Shown: positions 6,838 to 9,751 of the stretch, piece by piece | Layout of the letters: every line of letters starts with the position of its first letter | How positions within the stretch are numbered: position 1 is the first letter of the stretch | NCBI GenBank assembly: GCA_945873875.1 | Contig: CAMCER010000015.1 | Coordinates: 1-9,751, forward strand | Direction: 5' to 3' | Origin: an uncultured Clostridia bacterium | GTDB lineage: Bacteria > Bacillota_A > Clostridia > Peptostreptococcales > Anaerovoracaceae | Length of the DNA stretch: 9,751 bases | The notes under the pieces: generated by a model | The model's database searches: none | Told to the model about the DNA's origin: nothing | Seen by the model: only the letters and a program-made list of their open reading frames with translations | Made by a program: the position numbers and the translations under genes

Positions 6838-7380
6838 TCAGCTCAGAGCTCTGTTGATGACTTTCATGAATATGCCGCAGAGGTTCCCCACGCTTGCATC
6901 TGATATCTCCGACATCCCGTCGTCAATCCACTTCAGTATGCTTCCAGCGATGGAGTATTTACAGAGTATGGCCACTTCCCGAACAGCCTCTTCATCCGGG
7001 TTCGGGTTGTCTGCCATCTTCAGGATGATCATTTTCAGTTTCTCATCCAGATAATCGTAGATGAAGTCCTCGATGTTCTTCCTCTCCACAGAGTTCATTA
7101 TGTTGAAGATGGACTCCCTGTGTTCGTAAAGGACATTTGCAGCCTCGTCAAGGGCCGTTTCCAGATCACTGGTCTTTATGCATTTGTCCAGTATCTGATC
7201 CGCGCCCAGAGTGAATATCCACTCTATGACATCGTGGACGTTATCGAAATGGTAGTAGAAAGTGTTTCTGTTCAGGCCGCATCGGTCCGTTATGTCCTGG
7301 ACCGTGATCTTGTCCAGAGACTTTCTTCTAAGCATGTCCATCAGTGTCTCTGCCAGTAAAGCCTTCGTCAGATTTGCCAT
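6838..7380 (-). CDS. TetR/AcrR-family transcriptional regulator
   Basis: The 180-residue protein has a TetR-type N-terminal DNA-binding domain at about 5-50: an initial helix (LAETLMDMLRRKSLDKI), then the helix-turn-helix TVQDITDRCGLNRNTFYYHF at 26-45. The NRNTFYYHFDN recognition region is typical. The remaining, mostly helical, part (about 55-180) would bind a ligand and form dimers; it resembles the DhaS-like TetR group in general look but is not assigned. The ATG at 7380 has GAAAGG about 10 bases upstream. It follows the FAD oxidoreductase stop by 39 bases, so it is probably co-transcribed with that gene. The transporter operon begins 120 bases downstream, making it the likeliest target by context. 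It could also act on its own transcription unit. Confidence 0.92.
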   Translation of the reverse strand: MANLTKALLAETLMDMLRRKSLDKITVQDITDRCGLNRNTFYYHFDNVHDVIEWIFTLGADQILDKCIKTSDLETALDEAANVLYEHRESIFNIMNSVERKNIEDFIYDYLDEKLKMIILKMADNPNPDEEAVREVAILCKYSIAGSILKWIDDGMSEISDASVGNLCGIFMKVINRALS

Positions 7381-7419
7381 TTTCTCTGCCTTTCAAATTT
7401 CCTATCCTGCGGGTCTGCA

Positions 7420-8805
7420 TCAGCTGCCATATTTTTCTGTCAGTATCCTGGCTACATATACTCCGCTGGCTGATGCCTGGGAAAGTGAATGGGTCACGCC
7501 AGATCCGTCTCCCAGTACATACAGACCCTTTATCTCTGTCTCAAGATGCTCGTCGACTTCCACCTCTGAGTTGTAGAATTTCACTTCCACGCCGTAGAGG
7601 AGCGTGTCCTCGTTGGCCGTACCCGGTGCGATTTTGTCGAGGGCATATATCATTTCAATTATGTTATCCAGCTGCCTCTTGGGGATGACAAGGGAAAGGT
7701 CCCCCGGCGTCGCCTCCAGAGTCGGTCTGGTGAAGCATTTTTCCATCCTGCGGGAGCTGCTCCTTCTGCCCTTTACCAGATCACCGAACCTCTGCATCAG
7801 GACTCCGCCGCCCAGCATGTTGGAAAGCTTTGCGATGGATTCGCCGTACTCGTTGCTGTCTCTGAAGGGTTCTGTGAATTTGTTGGATACCAGAAGGGCG
7901 AAGTTGGTGTTCTCGGTCTTAAGTGCCGGATCCGCGTAGCTGTGCCCGTTGACGGTGACGATGCCGTTGGTGTTCTCGGCTACCACCACACCCTGAGGGT
8001 TCATGCAGAATGTCCTGACAAGGTCGTTGTATTTATCTGTCTTATACACGACTTTGCACTCATATACTTCGTCGGTTATATCCTTGAATATCTCTGCCGG
8101 CAGCTCGACTCTCACGCCGATGTCCACTCTGTTCTTCTGCTGTTTTATGCCGAGCTTCTCGCATACATCCGAGATCCAGCCCGAGCCGGACCTTCCTGTG
8201 GCCAGCACAAGATCGCGGCAGGTGTATTCCTGTCCTTTGTCTGTGTTTATACAGAAGGTGCCGTCGTCATTTCTTTTTACATCAGCAACTGCTGTATAGA
8301 ATTCTATGTCTACCCGGTCTTTTACTGCGTCAAATATCTTGCCGAGTATTTTTACATTCCTGTCGGTGCCCAGATGCCTTACATCTGCGTCCAGCATATG
8401 AAGATTATGCTGCAGGGCTACTGTCTTTAAGCGGGAGTTTGCTGTGGTGTAAAGCTTGGCCTCCGCGCCGCCCATGCTGCACAGGACTTTGTCCACGTAT
8501 TCCATAAGCTCCAGCGCCTGGTCGTGGCCCACATGTCTGTGGAGCTCGCCGCCAAACTGGGTGGTGATGTTATACTTTCCATCCGACAAAGTCCCCGCTC
8601 CGCCGTATCCGTTCATGATATGGCACGGCGAACACTTGATGCAGTTTTTCACCTTCCCTGCTGAAATGGGACAGATCATCTTTTCAAGAGGTGCCCCTTT
8701 ATCGAGCATCAGAATACTGGCACTGTTATCCAGCTTCGTCAGTTCATATGACATGAACACGCCGCTGGCACCCGCGCCGACGATTATGATATCGTATTCT
8801 TTCAT
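7420..8805 (-). CDS. FAD-dependent oxidoreductase (COG2509-type)
   Basis: This 461-residue protein has an N-terminal FAD-binding Rossmann motif (IIIVGAGASG, residues 6-15, with Asp35 closing the second strand), a central LVLATGRSGSGW segment (199-210) and a C-terminal flavin motif VLGDGSG (430-436). Between them is CPISAGKVKNCIKCSPC (45-61) followed by GYGGAGTLSDGKYN (66-79), a combination typical of the uncharacterised COG2509 FAD dehydrogenases. The three cysteines C55-x2-C58-x2-C61 plus C45 could bind a metal or an iron-sulfur cluster, but this is unproven. The substrate is unknown; a cytoplasmic redox role is likely since no signal peptide is seen. The ribosome site before the ATG at 8805 is weak (AGAAGAAAAC). 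It sits between the DUF1292 gene (64 bases upstream) and tetR (39 bases downstream), probably one transcript. Confidence 0.88.
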   Translation of the reverse strand: MKEYDIIIVGAGASGVFMSYELTKLDNSASILMLDKGAPLEKMICPISAGKVKNCIKCSPCHIMNGYGGAGTLSDGKYNITTQFGGELHRHVGHDQALELMEYVDKVLCSMGGAEAKLYTTANSRLKTVALQHNLHMLDADVRHLGTDRNVKILGKIFDAVKDRVDIEFYTAVADVKRNDDGTFCINTDKGQEYTCRDLVLATGRSGSGWISDVCEKLGIKQQKNRVDIGVRVELPAEIFKDITDEVYECKVVYKTDKYNDLVRTFCMNPQGVVVAENTNGIVTVNGHSYADPALKTENTNFALLVSNKFTEPFRDSNEYGESIAKLSNMLGGGVLMQRFGDLVKGRRSSSRRMEKCFTRPTLEATPGDLSLVIPKRQLDNIIEMIYALDKIAPGTANEDTLLYGVEVKFYNSEVEVDEHLETEIKGLYVLGDGSGVTHSLSQASASGVYVARILTEKYGS

Positions 8806-8841
8806 CAGTTTTCTGTTTTCTTCTATGTTACCTGTTTCCGT

Positions 8842-8863
8842 GCAGGCGCTGTCCGCTGCCTGC
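8842..8863. repeat. Small inverted repeat between the DUF1292 and FAD genes
   Basis: GCAGGC (8842-8847) and GCCTGC (8858-8863) can form a 6-bp stem with a 10-base loop. No run of Ts follows on the minus strand, so it is not a convincing terminator. It may tune expression of the FAD gene, whose ribosome site is weak. Confidence 0.3.
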
Positions 8864-8869
8864 GGCTCA

Positions 8870-9157
8870 TCAGTTTTCGGTGTTTTCTTCTACGATCTTA
8901 TCGAATTCAGCAGTGACCTTCTTGAATTCCTCGTCGTCTTCGATGTCCATGATCTCGAACTCTTCGTCGTTGACTTCCTTATAGCCGTAGATGTACACAT
9001 CACCGCTCTCATCGTCTGGAACAAGTGCTATGTACTCTTTTCCGAGAGCCTCGAAAACGCCCATGATGCTGCATTCAACTTCTGTACCGTCGTCGAATTC
9101 CAGAGTTATGAAATCCTCAGCTTCCTGAGCATTGCCGTTTTTGTTGTTGTCTGCCAT
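8870..9157 (-). CDS. DUF1292 (YrzB-like) small acidic protein
   Basis: At 95 residues this strongly acidic protein fits DUF1292: ITLEFDDGTEVECSIMGVFE (17-36), then GKEYIALVPDD and DVYIYGYKE, ending with a Glu/Asp-rich helix (EIMDIEDDEEFKKVTAEFD). The family is widespread in Bacillota, often beside yrrK/yqgF-type genes, and has no settled function. The ATG at 9157 follows GGAGG at 9166-9170, an excellent ribosome site. An extended -10 promoter lies 42 bases upstream. It leads a likely unit with the FAD oxidoreductase and tetR. No membrane segment or signal peptide is seen. Confidence 0.9.
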   Translation of the reverse strand: MADNNKNGNAQEAEDFITLEFDDGTEVECSIMGVFEALGKEYIALVPDDESGDVYIYGYKEVNDEEFEIMDIEDDEEFKKVTAEFDKIVEENTEN

Positions 9158-9198
9158 ATTATTTTTCCTCCATAATATTGCTGTTTACTATCTGTTTA

Positions 9199-9226
9199 AT
9201 TATATCATCACATGTTTTTTTCGCAA
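9199..9226 (-). promoter_or_regulatory. Promoter of the DUF1292 gene
   Basis: On the minus strand TATAAT (9199-9204) is preceded by TG one base upstream (TGATATAAT), an extended -10 motif. A fair -35, TTGCGA (9221-9226), lies 16 bases away. The start codon is about 42 bases past the -10. Confidence 0.75.
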
Positions 9227-9268
9227 CCTTGCAAACCGCACGTTTTTCCGGCATCCCGCGGCTTTTAA

Positions 9269-9394
9269 AGGTGCCCAGCCGCCCCCCAGGTTCACTCACC
9301 TGCTCCATAAGGTCGCTCGTTTGTCCTTCGAGGGTGCTCAACCGCCTTTCATGGTCGCTCGTTTGTCCTTCGAGGTCGCTCTTTCGTCCCCCGG
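9269..9394. repeat. Degenerate 21-bp tandem array (six units)
   Basis: Units start at 9269, 9290, 9311, 9332, 9353 and 9374. The units at 9311 and 9353 are identical over 23 bases; the one at 9374 keeps GGTCGCTC and CGTCC; the one at 9269 is a close match to the one at 9332 (GTGCYCARCCGCC); the one at 9290 is a weaker match to 9311. The pattern suggests a 42-bp unit made of two diverged 21-mers. Because 21 is a multiple of three, the array stays open on the minus strand and reads as heptads such as GQTSDHE, RRLSTLE and GQTSDLM, which could be a coiled-coil remnant. The array ends where the 133-bp repeats begin. Confidence 0.8.
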
Positions 9395-9691
9395 CCCCAC
9401 AAACGTACATCTTTTAACCGCTTTTTAATTATTTCAAATTGCGCTTAAATCTTGTGGGTTTTAAGGCCCCTCTTCTGGACAAAATCGCATCTATCTGTGT
9501 TTTTTCCTTGTTTTTCTATGATTTCGACCCCGCAAACGTACATCTTTTAACCATTTTTCAATTATTTGAAATTATGGTTAAAACTTGTGGGTTTGAAGGC
9601 CTCTCATCTGGACAAAAACGCCTACTTTTGCGTTTTCTCCTTGGTTTTCTAAAATCCCGACCCCGCAATCGTACATCTTTTAACCATTTTT
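9395..9691. repeat. 133-bp tandem repeat array, two full copies and a truncated third
   Basis: Copies start with CCCC at 9395, 9528 and 9661, an exact 133-base step. Copies 1 and 2 align without gaps with about 25 mismatches by hand count; copy 3 matches for about 31 bases and then diverges. Each full copy has hairpin I: outer arms CCCRCAA and TTGTGGG, inner arms (copy 1: 9412-9421 with 9441-9450; copy 2: 9545-9554 with 9574-9583), and in copy 2 a top TTTCAA-TTAT-TTGAAA. Hairpin II follows (copy 2: AAAACGC to GCGTTTT, about 9615-9636; copy 1 equivalent with a G-T pair and one mismatch). Since 133 is not a multiple of three, the copies would be read in different frames, arguing against a protein repeat. 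No named repeat family is recognised. Confidence 0.85.
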
Positions 9692-9751
9692 TTGATTAGG
9701 CGAATGCTCACTCTAAGTGCAACAAAAGGACCCATAACATCTGGTATACTA
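9692..9751. other. Unassigned right edge after the truncated repeat
   Basis: These bases do not match the repeat and contain no convincing gene. TGGTATACT at 9742-9750 looks like an extended -10 for a plus-strand transcript beyond the window, but no clear -35 is present. The abrupt loss of repeat identity near 9691 could be an insertion or deletion junction. Confidence 0.3.

Noticed and set aside
7942..8430. 162-codon plus-strand frame
   Set aside because: Antisense shadow of the FAD oxidoreductase; no ribosome site or recognisable motif.
8456..9175. 239-codon plus-strand frame
   Set aside because: It is antisense to the FAD oxidoreductase and DUF1292 genes, whose protein motifs are clear; it shows no family features of its own.
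9159..9410. 83-codon minus-strand frame as a firm gene
   Set aside because: It has no ribosome site, starts inside a noncoding-type repeat, and contains the promoter of the next gene. Kept only as a finding.
9269..9691. CRISPR array
   Set aside because: The 21-bp units are contiguous without unique spacers, the 133-bp units are head-to-tail with homologous interiors, and no cas gene is in the window.
9439..9699. 86-codon plus-strand frame over the 133-bp repeats
   Set aside because: No ribosome site, and the 133-base period shifts frame between copies, so the two copies would encode unrelated peptides.

Overview
The window reads as a piece of chromosome from a Gram-positive, low-to-mid GC anaerobe of the Bacillota, most likely class Clostridia. 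Supporting signs are strong AGGAGG-type ribosome sites, a DUF1292 (YrzB-like) protein, an MMPL transporter beside a secreted YhgE-like repeat protein, and a COG2509-type FAD oxidoreductase. This is judged from protein character only; no genus can be named.

Layout, left to right. (1) 1-575, plus strand: the 3' end of panC and complete panD, two steps of pantothenate synthesis. They end at a hairpin shared with the convergent gene. (2) 641-2244, minus strand: a two-gene HipB/HipA-like module (HTH regulator, then a HipA-fold kinase). Its consensus promoter carries a perfect 20-bp palindrome, TATACC-N8-GGTATA, filling the -35/-10 spacer and overlapping the -10, which suggests autoregulation. (3) 2358-2535, minus strand: a tRNA-Leu(CAG) gene with encoded CCA, its own promoter, a palindromic leader and a strong terminator. 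(4) 2555-7380, minus strand: a secreted protein with long xxxLxxG repeats, a 12-TM MMPL/RND transporter, and a TetR/AcrR regulator. The regulator is separated from the transporter by a terminator and probably controls it. (5) 7420-9157, minus strand: an FAD oxidoreductase with a CxxCxxC motif and a small acidic DUF1292 protein. These probably share a transcript with tetR (DUF1292, FAD enzyme, tetR).

(6) 9205-9751 holds no convincing gene but is rich in repeats. A degenerate 21-bp array (9269-9394) abuts a 133-bp tandem array (9395 to about 9691: two full copies and a truncated third). Each full 133-bp copy can form two stem-loops. Two base pairs of the first stem differ between the copies by compensatory changes, which makes this the best candidate for an undescribed structured element here.

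The genes otherwise form ordinary, separate functional groups. The most interesting items are the structured 133-bp repeats, the HipBA-like module with its operator-in-promoter architecture, and the transporter/secreted-repeat-protein pair of unknown substrate.
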